Assembly: GCA_017416505.1 (NCBI GenBank)
Contig: JAFQCI010000041.1
Coordinates: forward strand, 1 to 5,649
Length of the DNA stretch: 5,649 bases
Reading direction: 5' to 3'
DNA from: Lachnospiraceae bacterium
GTDB taxonomy: Bacteria; Bacillota_A; Clostridia; Lachnospirales; Lachnospiraceae
Shown here one piece after another: positions 1 to 5,649 of this stretch. The notes under the pieces were generated by a model, which saw nothing but the letters and a program-made list of their open reading frames with translations, did not search any database and was not told the DNA's origin. Every line of letters begins with the position of its first letter. Positions within the stretch are counted from its first letter, which is position 1. The translations under genes were made by a program, and so were the position numbers.

Positions 1-2039
1 TTGCGCACCAACTCAATATTTTCCTGTGCACTATAACCATTTTTTTCTATCCAGTTCATTCCGTATACAGGATGGAGCTCTAAATCTGCCAGCATTTCCT
101 TAAAATCCTGCGGAAGCTCTAGTATTTCACCGGAAGTAAGTCTTTTCCATTCTTTTTGCAGTTCATCCTCCTGCTTCTCCAAGATGCTTCGATTTCTATC
201 AATATCTGCAAGCTTTTTATCAACAGCTTCTATCAGTTTATCTAAATTCCACAGCTTCGCATCATCCACATCAAGATATCTCATAATCGTTTGGCGTTCT
301 GTTATCTGTTTCTCATAATCTTGCGCCTGCTCCTGCAGCTTTCGTAAATGATATTCCTGATTCCTTTTTTCGTCTTGCAAATCTTCCTTCTTACGCTCGC
401 AGCTCTTCTTCCTTGTATCATTTTCATTTTGTTGTCTAATATGCTGATTGCAAGCTCTTACAAGCTCCGTCTGCTGCTTTTCATATTCTTCCTTCTTAAT
501 CTCAAGCATTCCTGACTCATAATCACCTACTATATTTCTGGTAAAATTTTCTTGAAAATTACGATTAAATCGGTCCTCTACCTCGTCAAATACCTTAATT
601 CTGGTATCACATTCCGCAATCCTGACTATCAATTCTTCTATTTGCTTCTGGTACTCTTCTTCCTTTTGCTTCTGTTCTTCCTTTTGTTGCTCTATCTTAC
701 TATGTTCTGAACCAAGCTCTTCTGCGACCTCATTTACTTCCGTCAAGCTTTGCATAAAATACCTTCTTAAGAAACCACCTAAACGTGCTCTCTCCGGCTC
801 TAATTCTTTCTCATCCTGACGATATACATCAATTCTTTGTGTTAACAAATCATTGTCTTTTTGATATTCATCCACTGTCTCTTGCTGCTTTGCACATTCA
901 AACAGATGAATCATATGCTTTATTTTATGTATTTCTTCATCCAATTGGTCCATTTCTATTTGAATCATATCGCGATTACTAATTTTATAGCTCAACTCAT
1001 CAGCCATCTGATGAATCTCCATAGACAGCTTCTCATAGGTAATACGGGCAAGCTCTGTATCACAGATCTGTATTTTCCCATCCAACTCTTGTCTACTTTG
1101 CTCTATCAGCTCCTCCAAACGATACAATTCCTTAATAAAGCAAGCTATTTTATTCTTAGCCGTTTCCACTTCTTTTTCTGACTGCTGATATGCAATGGCT
1201 CTTTCCTCAATCTCCTGCATATCTTCCTTGAATCGTAAAATGGTGTCTCGTCGCTCTATCTTGGATTTGTTATCCTTATACATTCTAACGTACTTATCAA
1301 TAATTGTCTGAAACTCTTTCATTCTATCTTGTTCTCGATTCAACTTGCTTTGTATCGTTTCTAGAAACCACTTTTCCAAGAGTTCTTTTTCGTTTTTACA
1401 ATCTGAAAATAATTCCGACAAGCCTGATTCTTTCAGATTAACTTTTCGTATAATGTTTTCCCACTCTTTATAATAAATCTGGTACTCCGACAGCTTATCA
1501 AAATACTGTCTTGATTGGGCATAATTATTCATATCATAATAAAAGAACTTTTTATTTTTTTCCTTTTTATAGGTCTCAAACAACTGTTTACATGTCTGAA
1601 AACTCTTCAATACAATCTCTTTTTTGTTTTTCTCTACCACCGGCATATGAAAAATATCATATTCACAACGGTTCGTGTATTCTGCAATAAAATTAACTAT
1701 TTCCAACGGTTCCGCACTCTGTTCTTCTGTTCCTTGACTTCTTCTTACCATCATTCCCGTCAGACAATATCCTGCACCATGATCCAATGCCCACTCCACC
1801 ATAATGAAGGTTGGTTTTGCTGTGGTAAAATAACTTTCAAAAGGTCTGTCCTTTGTCTTACGATACTGCTTATGCACAAACGGTGCTGATATCATCTGTA
1901 CCAATACCGACTTTCCACCACCATTTCGCAATGAAAGTAGAGTACTTTGTCCACCCAGCTGAAAAGTCTCATCACTAATACGAATGGCATTATTGTTATA
2001 ATTTAAATTAATCAATCGAATTGCATTTATCTTACTCAT
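1..2039 (-). CDS. jetC: JetC, SMC/MukB-like ATPase of a Wadjet system (3' end cut off by the window)
   Basis: This is the motor subunit of the Wadjet condensin. By family knowledge, JetC dimers bind ATP with their head domains and extrude DNA loops together with JetA and JetB. The reading frame is open from the ATG at 2039 to the window edge, giving 679 codons and no stop. The N-terminal head has a P-loop LRNGGGKS at about residues 37-44 (bases 1908-1931), with the Walker lysine at K43 and S44. From about residue 235 the protein is highly charged and rich in K, E and Q, typical of a long antiparallel coiled coil. A less charged segment begins near residue 634 and contains HPVYGMNWI (656-664); I infer that it opens the hinge-like domain. 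The returning coil, signature motif and Walker B lie outside the window. The start is supported by AGAAAGG nine bases upstream. The gene overlaps the jetB stop by 8 nt (ATGAGTAA), suggesting translational coupling. The SMC-like call is firm; the JetC name rests mainly on the neighbours. Confidence 0.88.
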   Translation of the reverse strand, partial: MSKINAIRLINLNYNNNAIRISDETFQLGGQSTLLSLRNGGGKSVLVQMISAPFVHKQYRKTKDRPFESYFTTAKPTFIMVEWALDHGAGYCLTGMMVRRSQGTEEQSAEPLEIVNFIAEYTNRCEYDIFHMPVVEKNKKEIVLKSFQTCKQLFETYKKEKNKKFFYYDMNNYAQSRQYFDKLSEYQIYYKEWENIIRKVNLKESGLSELFSDCKNEKELLEKWFLETIQSKLNREQDRMKEFQTIIDKYVRMYKDNKSKIERRDTILRFKEDMQEIEERAIAYQQSEKEVETAKNKIACFIKELYRLEELIEQSRQELDGKIQICDTELARITYEKLSMEIHQMADELSYKISNRDMIQIEMDQLDEEIHKIKHMIHLFECAKQQETVDEYQKDNDLLTQRIDVYRQDEKELEPERARLGGFLRRYFMQSLTEVNEVAEELGSEHSKIEQQKEEQKQKEEEYQKQIEELIVRIAECDTRIKVFDEVEDRFNRNFQENFTRNIVGDYESGMLEIKKEEYEKQQTELVRACNQHIRQQNENDTRKKSCERKKEDLQDEKRNQEYHLRKLQEQAQDYEKQITERQTIMRYLDVDDAKLWNLDKLIEAVDKKLADIDRNRSILEKQEDELQKEWKRLTSGEILELPQDFKEMLADLELHPVYGMNWIEKNGYSAQENIELVR

Positions 2040-2739
2040 TGTTTAATACCTTTCTGATTCTTTGATAATTGTTTTGGTTTAAAATATTCCAATCCATTAG
2101 ATTATCCAGCTTCTTTGTTGTCTTAATCATTTCATCCTGTTCAATATAATCAATGAGTCCCTGTTTTTCCAAAAACATAAAAATGGCATGTAAAAAACCT
2201 TCTTTTGTCGTTTTTGCCTTTGATCCTTTGTCATCAGAACGAAGAGCTTCATACGCTTCCTGCATATTACGAAACGCGATTCCCTTCTGCTCTTCTTCCT
2301 CTTCTGAGGTGTTTTCTACACCTTCCTTTAAACGTTCTGACAACGTATTTTGTAACTCGCCAATCTTAATAAAATCTCTAGAACGACTGCTACTACCTTG
2401 TCCATCATACAACTCTACCAATAAAGTAAGTATTACAAATTGAGACAAATAGAAATCCTTATCTGTCCCTGTTGATTTACACAATACTTCTTTTAATTTT
2501 GCCTTAGAAAATCCCAAAAAGACATTCTCTTCCTTCGGAATCAGATAAATGACATTTCCATATCGTTCCACCGTACTGACCGCTTCCTCTGCCTGTGATT
2601 TCACCAAATTCTGCACGGCTTCCTCTTCTGTATATGCACGATATAGCCTCTGCTCATCCTCTTCTCTTAATTCATGATGCTCTAACAAATAGTAAAATAT
2701 TTGCTGGCTAAGCCTGATTTCTCCCATTTCATATGCCAT
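2032..2739 (-). CDS. jetB: JetB, MukE-like winged-helix subunit of Wadjet (DUF6063-like)
   Basis: This is a 235-residue soluble protein with no signal peptide or membrane segment. By position between jetA and jetC, and by size, it is the MukE-like KITE subunit that binds the kleisin JetA and takes part in DNA loading. Visible features are an N-terminal helical part (about 1-55), a beta-rich stretch GNVIYLIPKEENVFLGFSKA (61-80) that I recognise as typical of the Clostridia JetB family (DUF6063, from memory), an acidic insert SEEEEE (145-150), and a C-terminal helical part (about 155-235) with a probable second winged helix around GFLHAIFMFLEKQGLIDYIE (181-200). The first Met is chosen because AGAGGA (2745-2750) sits five bases upstream; Met5 is a less likely alternative. 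The gene lies 49 nt after jetA and overlaps jetC by 8 nt. Sequence similarity in this subunit class is always low, so the function rests largely on context. Confidence 0.82.
   Translation of the reverse strand: MAYEMGEIRLSQQIFYYLLEHHELREEDEQRLYRAYTEEEAVQNLVKSQAEEAVSTVERYGNVIYLIPKEENVFLGFSKAKLKEVLCKSTGTDKDFYLSQFVILTLLVELYDGQGSSSRSRDFIKIGELQNTLSERLKEGVENTSEEEEEQKGIAFRNMQEAYEALRSDDKGSKAKTTKEGFLHAIFMFLEKQGLIDYIEQDEMIKTTKKLDNLMDWNILNQNNYQRIRKVLNNE
2049..2055 (-). promoter_or_regulatory. Ribosome binding site of jetC, inside jetB
   Basis: AGAAAGG lies within the last codons of jetB, nine bases before the jetC ATG at 2039. With the 8-nt overlap of the two genes this suggests coupled translation and matched JetB and JetC levels. 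Confidence 0.65.
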
Positions 2740-2744
2740 GTTTA

Positions 2745-2750
2745 TCCTCT
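2745..2750 (-). promoter_or_regulatory. Ribosome binding site of jetB
   Basis: AGAGGA lies five bases before the ATG at 2739. It favours Met1 over the in-frame Met5. Confidence 0.7.
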
Positions 2751-2788
2751 TTTCTGCACGTTTTCATAACCATTCAGTACCTTCACAG

Positions 2789-4405
2789 TTACATGTCAAC
2801 CATAATCTGTACATTAGAACAGCGTATGGTTTTCTCATTTCCTTTCTCATCCAATATGTGAGAAAACTCAACTACCTGCTGCTTTTCTGTTCTTGCGATA
2901 TATATTTTTGTAATTTTTTGTTTTTTCTCATCCTGCTCCATCAGCTTTAACAGCATCTCATTTAGCTGAAAGTCATACGTTTGCTCTGTAATATATTCAC
3001 TCTTCTCTTTTTGCAATACTGGAATATTTATTTCTTTGCTCTTAATCAACTCAACCATAATTTCTTTAAAAATATCAATACTTGGAATTAATATAGAAAG
3101 TTCCTTTTGTTCCTTCTGTTCATATAATTCCTTAATTTCCTGTAAGGTAATCATTTCTTTCTCCATAGCCATATCTAGGATTACTTCCAGACTTTTCTCG
3201 TATTTTATCAGTTTCTCTTTCTGTTTTCTTATCAACTCTTCCTGCCATTCATCTTCATCAAAATCAAGAATTTCCTGTTCTTCCTCTACCTTTTTCTTAC
3301 GTATAGGCCGTTGTAATTCCATACATTTGTTAATATTATATATTTTCTCTGGTTCCTGATAGAATAGCGGTCTAAAAAAAGTATCCATATTTTCTAATAC
3401 AGATGCATTTTTCAATACCTCATCATACAATTCTGTTCTTAGCGAAAAACGTTGAATTAATGACATCTGCGCTAGAAGCTCCAGCTCTTTTTCATATAAT
3501 ATTTTCAAATCAAAATGAGAATTCAATATTTTCTGATGTTCATCAATTCCACGATTCAAATAATTTTCAATGATTCTCAAATTATTCAGCTTATCCTCAT
3601 CTTCCTTCGACAGCTTACTTACATTGATATTTTGTTCTTCCAATTCCCCTGCCCGTTTTTTAACTGTTTCACGATAGCTTTGAAACTTTTGCTTTGTTGC
3701 GTCTATCGTATCCATATTTTCTTCTAATAAAACTGAATAATCCGCAACAGAGTAATTCAGTGCATTTCTTCTGACCCTAAGCATTGCCTCTTGAATCTTT
3801 TGCAATTGAATACGAAGCAAATTGAATACATTTTTTATCTCATCTACGGCTTTATCATAACTCTGCCTTTCCAGATGCATCTTAAATATCATCTCATGTA
3901 TGGTAAGCTTCATATTATTCTCAATTTCAAGTGTCGACAGCAATAGATTATATCCATCGTCTGTCAAATAATAAGACGTACGCTTCATATCGGTTTCTGT
4001 ATAGATGACTTTATTTGCAATATAGCTGATATTCATAATCTTATAGGCTCTCTGCTCGAAATCAAAACCATCAAAATACATCGGTTTTCCTTCATTTGAT
4101 AAAATCACGTTAATAATAAAGTCTCCCATTTTCTTACAATCGTCATATGACATGTTTTTATATAAATATGTCGTATTAATATCATCCAAAAAAGCACCTA
4201 TGTCATCCATGGTGCACTTTTCTTCTTTTAAGGATTGTTCCATTATGTACAGCATTACTGCAAAAATTACATTAATTTGCTCATCTAACTTCAAAAAACC
4301 ATATTGCTTCCAAATTTGTTTTTGCGCACTGTTCTGTAATAATAATCCGTACATTCCTACATGCTTCATTCTTTTTGGAAATTGCTTTAAAAACTCATAC
4401 TGCAT
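2789..4405 (-). CDS. jetA: JetA, kleisin (MukF-like) subunit of Wadjet (DUF5716-like)
   Basis: This is a 538-residue protein, probably the kleisin that bridges the JetC heads and recruits JetB. The N-terminal part (about 1-160) looks like winged-helix domains and ends in the motif YYLTDDGYNLLL (145-156), followed by LTIHEMIFKMHLERQSYDKA (167-186). I recognise this combination from the JetA/DUF5716 family. Residues about 165-330 are long amphipathic helices (the middle helical domain). A strongly charged linker follows, KKKVEEEQEILDFDEDEWQEE (370-390), and then a C-terminal domain (about 395-538) expected to be the winged helix that binds the opposite JetC head. The start ATG at 4405 has GAGAAAGG (4417-4424) eleven bases upstream, which is slightly long spacing. 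An out-of-frame ATG at 4415 is too close to that site. The gene follows jetD after a 182-nt gap, most of which is an inserted element. No frameshift or truncation is seen. Confidence 0.87.
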   Translation of the reverse strand: MQYEFLKQFPKRMKHVGMYGLLLQNSAQKQIWKQYGFLKLDEQINVIFAVMLYIMEQSLKEEKCTMDDIGAFLDDINTTYLYKNMSYDDCKKMGDFIINVILSNEGKPMYFDGFDFEQRAYKIMNISYIANKVIYTETDMKRTSYYLTDDGYNLLLSTLEIENNMKLTIHEMIFKMHLERQSYDKAVDEIKNVFNLLRIQLQKIQEAMLRVRRNALNYSVADYSVLLEENMDTIDATKQKFQSYRETVKKRAGELEEQNINVSKLSKEDEDKLNNLRIIENYLNRGIDEHQKILNSHFDLKILYEKELELLAQMSLIQRFSLRTELYDEVLKNASVLENMDTFFRPLFYQEPEKIYNINKCMELQRPIRKKKVEEEQEILDFDEDEWQEELIRKQKEKLIKYEKSLEVILDMAMEKEMITLQEIKELYEQKEQKELSILIPSIDIFKEIMVELIKSKEINIPVLQKEKSEYITEQTYDFQLNEMLLKLMEQDEKKQKITKIYIARTEKQQVVEFSHILDEKGNEKTIRCSNVQIMVDM

Positions 4406-4416
4406 TTCTATTCATG

Positions 4417-4424
4417 CCTTTCTC
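4417..4424 (-). promoter_or_regulatory. Ribosome binding site of jetA
   Basis: GAGAAAGG lies eleven bases before the ATG at 4405. The spacing is a little long, but the ATG at 4415 is only one base away and opens just six codons, so 4405 is the real start. The site lies outside the inserted element, so jetA keeps its own translation signal. Confidence 0.65.
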
Positions 4425-4447
4425 TTTACTATTCCGTCCTTCCTAAC

Positions 4448-4455
4448 TACAAATC
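4448..4455. repeat. Target-site duplication, jetA-side copy
   Basis: TACAAATC is identical to 4589-4596. The identity extends to 12 bp (TAACTACAAATC at 4444-4455 and 4585-4596) because the first four bases of the element (GTTA on the minus strand) happen to match the original flank. The true duplication is therefore 8 bp if the element starts at GTTACTG, and at most 12. Confidence 0.75.
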
Positions 4456-4482
4456 GTTACTGTTTACTCCGTTCCAGTAACG
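4455..4482. repeat. Subterminal hairpin at the jetA-side end of the element
   Basis: CGTTACTG (4455-4462) and CAGTAACG (4475-4482) pair over 8 bp around a 12-base loop. The outer arm is the terminal inverted repeat itself, so the end can fold on itself or pair with the far end. Confidence 0.55.
4456..4467 (+). repeat. Terminal inverted repeat, jetA-side end of the miniature element
   Basis: GTTACTGTTTAC here is the reverse complement of GTGAACAGTAAC at 4577-4588 with one mismatch. A third copy of the core, CAGTAAC, lies at 4476-4482, so this end also carries a subterminal inverted copy. Confidence 0.75.
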
Positions 4483-4484
4483 TA

Positions 4485-4524
4485 CAAAAATCCATCCTTA
4501 TTTTGCTTCGCAAATGGATTTTTG
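4485..4524 (-). terminator. Stem-loop inside the element, possible weak terminator or attenuator
   Basis: CAAAAATCCAT (4485-4495) and ATGGATTTTTG (4514-4524) form a perfect 11-bp stem. The 18-base loop contains a competing small hairpin TTTGC/GCAAA (4502-4506 and 4510-4514). Both strands end the stem with five T's, as in a bidirectional terminator. The stem is AT-rich, however, and its T tract is paired, so termination would be partial at best. It sits between jetD and jetABC and could lower expression of the downstream genes. Confidence 0.35.
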
Positions 4525-4548
4525 CTTAACTAAGCTACTCTTTCTTAC

Positions 4549-4573
4549 GCACTTAGCAGTAAATGCTAAGTGC
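4549..4573. repeat. Perfect 10-bp hairpin just after jetD
   Basis: GCACTTAGCA (4549-4558) and TGCTAAGTGC (4564-4573) pair perfectly around the five-base loop GTAAA. It begins 14 bases downstream of the jetD stop on the minus strand. No T run follows on either strand, so it is not a standard terminator. It could act as an mRNA-stabilising structure at the 3' end of the jetD message, or be part of the folding of the mobile element. Confidence 0.6.
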
Positions 4574-4576
4574 TGT

Positions 4577-4588
4577 GTGAACAGTAAC
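4577..4588 (-). repeat. Terminal inverted repeat, jetD-side end of the miniature element
   Basis: GTGAACAGTAAC pairs with the opposite end at 4456-4467 (11 of 12 positions). Its last base, read on the minus strand as G, is the third base of the jetD TAG stop codon. Confidence 0.75.
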
Positions 4589-5574
4589 TACAAATCTTCT
4601 ATAGATAAAATCTCTTGCGGAATATACTTGCCTTGCACTAAAATATGTTGCATATCCAAATAGTCCTGTTCTTTAAAATACTTCTGAAAGATACCATCCA
4701 TATTCGTATTTTGACCCTTTTTCATATCTGGGAGTTCTTTTTCCCCTATCTGCTTTGCTTTTTCTAACATCTTCCGATAGCCGTTTTGAAATGGCTCTAT
4801 CATACATTCATTTTCAAATACACGAGCAAGACTCTCATAGATTTTTATCCCCTCATAATCCATATCTCCCAAATAGTAGATATGATTTTCTTTATCCCGC
4901 ATATATGGCTCTGCACACAATGAAAAATCCTGAAAAGAACGAATTATTCCTTTTCCTGCGCCATAAATCAAGGTTCCGATTTCCATTCCCAATATTATAT
5001 TGTTTCCCGACATAAGACTTTTTCTCATACTATAAAAAGTATCTTTATTTTCAATAATTAACATATTTTGTGGCGTCTGCTTTGTCCCCGTGTAATATGC
5101 TAAGGGTTCTGTGGTCTCGTAAATATTTAAGCTCTCTAAAGCTATCCCACACCTTTTTAAGATTTTCTTGCCTTGTTCTTCTTTCAAAAACTTCTCACGA
5201 TGCCATATTTCAAAGCTTCGCTCATTCATAGATTTTGGAATGTTAAGATGATTACGATTTGTCTTGAGATACTGATTTAACAGTAATAGCCATGTTCTAT
5301 CTTCCTTATATTGTTTGATATGTTTTAGATAATATGTTGTTTCCATATCTGGCACAAAAAAATACGATAACTCATCTATATATTGTGAATTATCTTCTTG
5401 TTCTTCTACTATCCAGTATTCCTTATATAATGTCGGTTTTTTTCCATTTTTCCCAGCAGCATAAACAGGTTTTAACTGATTATTCTCCATTAGCGTCACT
5501 ATTTTGTCATAAAGATCCTGATATCGCTCTATCCTGTACTTTTCTTCTATTTCATCTATAGTTATCCGCTTCAT
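4588..5574 (-). CDS. jetD: JetD, TOPRIM-type DNA nuclease of Wadjet
   Basis: This is a 328-residue nuclease subunit. By family knowledge JetD is related to topoisomerase VI/Spo11 subunit A and cleaves plasmid DNA once the JetABC motor has extruded a closed circle. The C-terminal half carries the TOPRIM signature of the JetD_C (DUF2220) family: a strand with the catalytic glutamate in MLIIENKDTF (171-180, E175), a glycine-rich YGAGKG (204-209), and the metal-binding acidic pair in YYLGDMDYEGIKIY (233-246, D237 and D239). A late PQE (319-321) matches the conserved glutamine-glutamate near the family's C terminus. The N-terminal half (about 1-160) would form the arm and CAP-like winged helix. 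The start at 5574 has AAGGAG (5582-5587) at seven bases. JetD is the first gene of the operon. Its TAG stop is completed by the first base of an inserted miniature element, with no change to the protein. All catalytic residues look intact. Confidence 0.92.
   Translation of the reverse strand: MKRITIDEIEEKYRIERYQDLYDKIVTLMENNQLKPVYAAGKNGKKPTLYKEYWIVEEQEDNSQYIDELSYFFVPDMETTYYLKHIKQYKEDRTWLLLLNQYLKTNRNHLNIPKSMNERSFEIWHREKFLKEEQGKKILKRCGIALESLNIYETTEPLAYYTGTKQTPQNMLIIENKDTFYSMRKSLMSGNNIILGMEIGTLIYGAGKGIIRSFQDFSLCAEPYMRDKENHIYYLGDMDYEGIKIYESLARVFENECMIEPFQNGYRKMLEKAKQIGEKELPDMKKGQNTNMDGIFQKYFKEQDYLDMQHILVQGKYIPQEILSIEDL
4589..4596. repeat. Target-site duplication, jetD-side copy
   Basis: TACAAATC is the partner of 4448-4455. 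On the minus strand it covers the end of the penultimate jetD codons and the first two bases of the stop codon, so this copy is part of jetD coding sequence and marks the ancestral site. Confidence 0.75.
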
Positions 5575-5581
5575 CTACCTG

Positions 5582-5587
5582 CTCCTT
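5582..5587 (-). promoter_or_regulatory. Ribosome binding site of jetD
   Basis: AAGGAG lies seven bases upstream of the ATG at 5574. It is a strong Shine-Dalgarno match that fixes the start of the operon's first gene. Confidence 0.8.
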
Positions 5588-5623
5588 ATCAATTCCTCTA
5601 TTCCCAACAATAACCTTATCTTT

Positions 5624-5629
5624 ATTATA
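5624..5629 (-). promoter_or_regulatory. Predicted -10 box of the jetDABC operon promoter
   Basis: TATAAT, a perfect sigma-A -10 consensus, is read on the minus strand. It lies 49 bases before the jetD start, which would give a leader of roughly 40 nt. With a 17-bp spacer the -35 box would fall at about 5647-5652, only partly inside the window, so it cannot be checked. The T run at 5644-5649 could be part of that box or the tail of an upstream gene's terminator. No operator-like palindrome is seen in the leader. Confidence 0.55.
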
Positions 5630-5649
5630 CAGAAATTGCAAGCAAAAAA

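Larger units (their letters stand above)
4456..4588. mobile_element. MITE-like miniature inverted-repeat element, 133 bp, between jetD and jetA
   Basis: The sequence begins GTTACTGTTTAC (4456-4467) and ends GTGAACAGTAAC (4577-4588), which are inverted repeats with 11 of 12 matches. It is flanked by direct copies of TACAAATC (4448-4455 and 4589-4596), the mark of transposition with an 8-bp target duplication. It has no room for a transposase and no meaningful ORF. The interior is packed with hairpins (4455-4482, 4485-4524, 4524-4535, 4549-4573). Excising 141 bp (element plus one target copy) leaves an intact TAG stop and a 41-nt jetD-jetA gap, typical of this operon. I infer a non-autonomous element mobilised by an IS that makes 8-9 bp duplications (for example of the IS256 or IS66 families); the parent cannot be named from here. 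Confidence 0.75.

Noticed and set aside
1515..1889. Plus-strand open frame of 124 codons (and others at 785-1181, 2153-2443, 3036-3359, 4152-4529, 4755-5015, 5334-5561)
   Set aside because: They lie opposite well-supported minus-strand genes, have F/L/C-rich compositions typical of antisense frames, and lack convincing ribosome binding sites.
2740..2788. Regulatory structure or small gene in the jetA-jetB gap
   Set aside because: The gap is 49 nt and holds the jetB ribosome binding site. No stable stem, T run or separate ORF with its own signal was found.
4395..4415. Six-codon ORF (ATG at 4415) overlapping the jetA start, as a leader peptide
   Set aside because: The Shine-Dalgarno is only one base from its ATG. 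It has no regulatory codon run and is best explained by chance.
4406..4470. Secondary promoter for jetABC at the element edge
   Set aside because: The best minus-strand candidates (TTGTAC or TTGTAG with AACAGT or TAGTAA) match the -10 consensus poorly or have wrong spacing.
4444..4596. CRISPR array or tandem repeat reading of the repeated TAACTACAAATC
   Set aside because: Only two copies occur, 141 bp apart, and they flank an inverted-repeat-ended segment. A target-site duplication explains them better.
1..5574. A wholly new defence system
   Set aside because: Subunit sizes, JetD TOPRIM residues, the SMC P-loop and the JetA family motif all fit Wadjet, which is already described. Only the subtype details and the inserted element are less familiar.
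5584..5620. Direct repeat GATAAGG (minus strand, 5614-5620 and 5584-5590) as an operator
   Set aside because: It is only seven bases long, and one copy is simply the jetD Shine-Dalgarno region, so chance is likely.

Overview
The window carries one minus-strand operon, read from high to low coordinate, which I recognise as a Wadjet (JetABCD) plasmid-defence system of the SMC/MukBEF-like condensin class. The gene order is jetD (5574-4588), jetA (4405-2789), jetB (2739-2032) and jetC (2039 to beyond base 1). The first three genes are complete. jetC lacks its 3' part because the window ends inside it. The nuclease gene comes first, unlike the A-B-C-D order of the classical type I locus. JetA and JetB look like the Clostridia-type families that I know as DUF5716 and DUF6063, which I associate with type III Wadjet. 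That subtype is from memory and should be checked.

The DNA is AT-rich, with strong purine-rich Shine-Dalgarno sites (AAGGAG, AGAGGA, AGAAAGG) and lysine-, glutamate- and isoleucine-rich proteins. This points to a low-GC Firmicute, most likely a gut Clostridia/Lachnospiraceae member. The phylum is well supported and the family is a guess.

Region by region: 5575-5649 is the leader, with a TATAAT -10 box (5624-5629) and a good ribosome binding site, so the operon probably starts here. Then comes jetD, a TOPRIM-type nuclease. The 182 bases between jetD and jetA are not ordinary spacer. They hold a 133-bp miniature inverted-repeat element (4456-4588) with 12-bp imperfect terminal inverted repeats, flanked by 8-bp direct repeats and filled with hairpins. 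It appears to have inserted exactly at the jetD stop codon, supplying the last base of TAG without changing the protein. Removing it together with one target copy restores a 41-nt jetD-jetA gap. jetA (kleisin) and jetB (MukE-like) are 49 nt apart, and jetB overlaps jetC (SMC ATPase) by 8 nt.

In the known mechanism, JetC dimers bridged by JetA and loaded with JetB extrude DNA loops, sense small circular DNA, and direct JetD to cut it. The catalytic residues of JetD and the Walker A motif of JetC are visible and intact, so the system looks functional. The main novelty is the element inside the operon, not the defence system itself.
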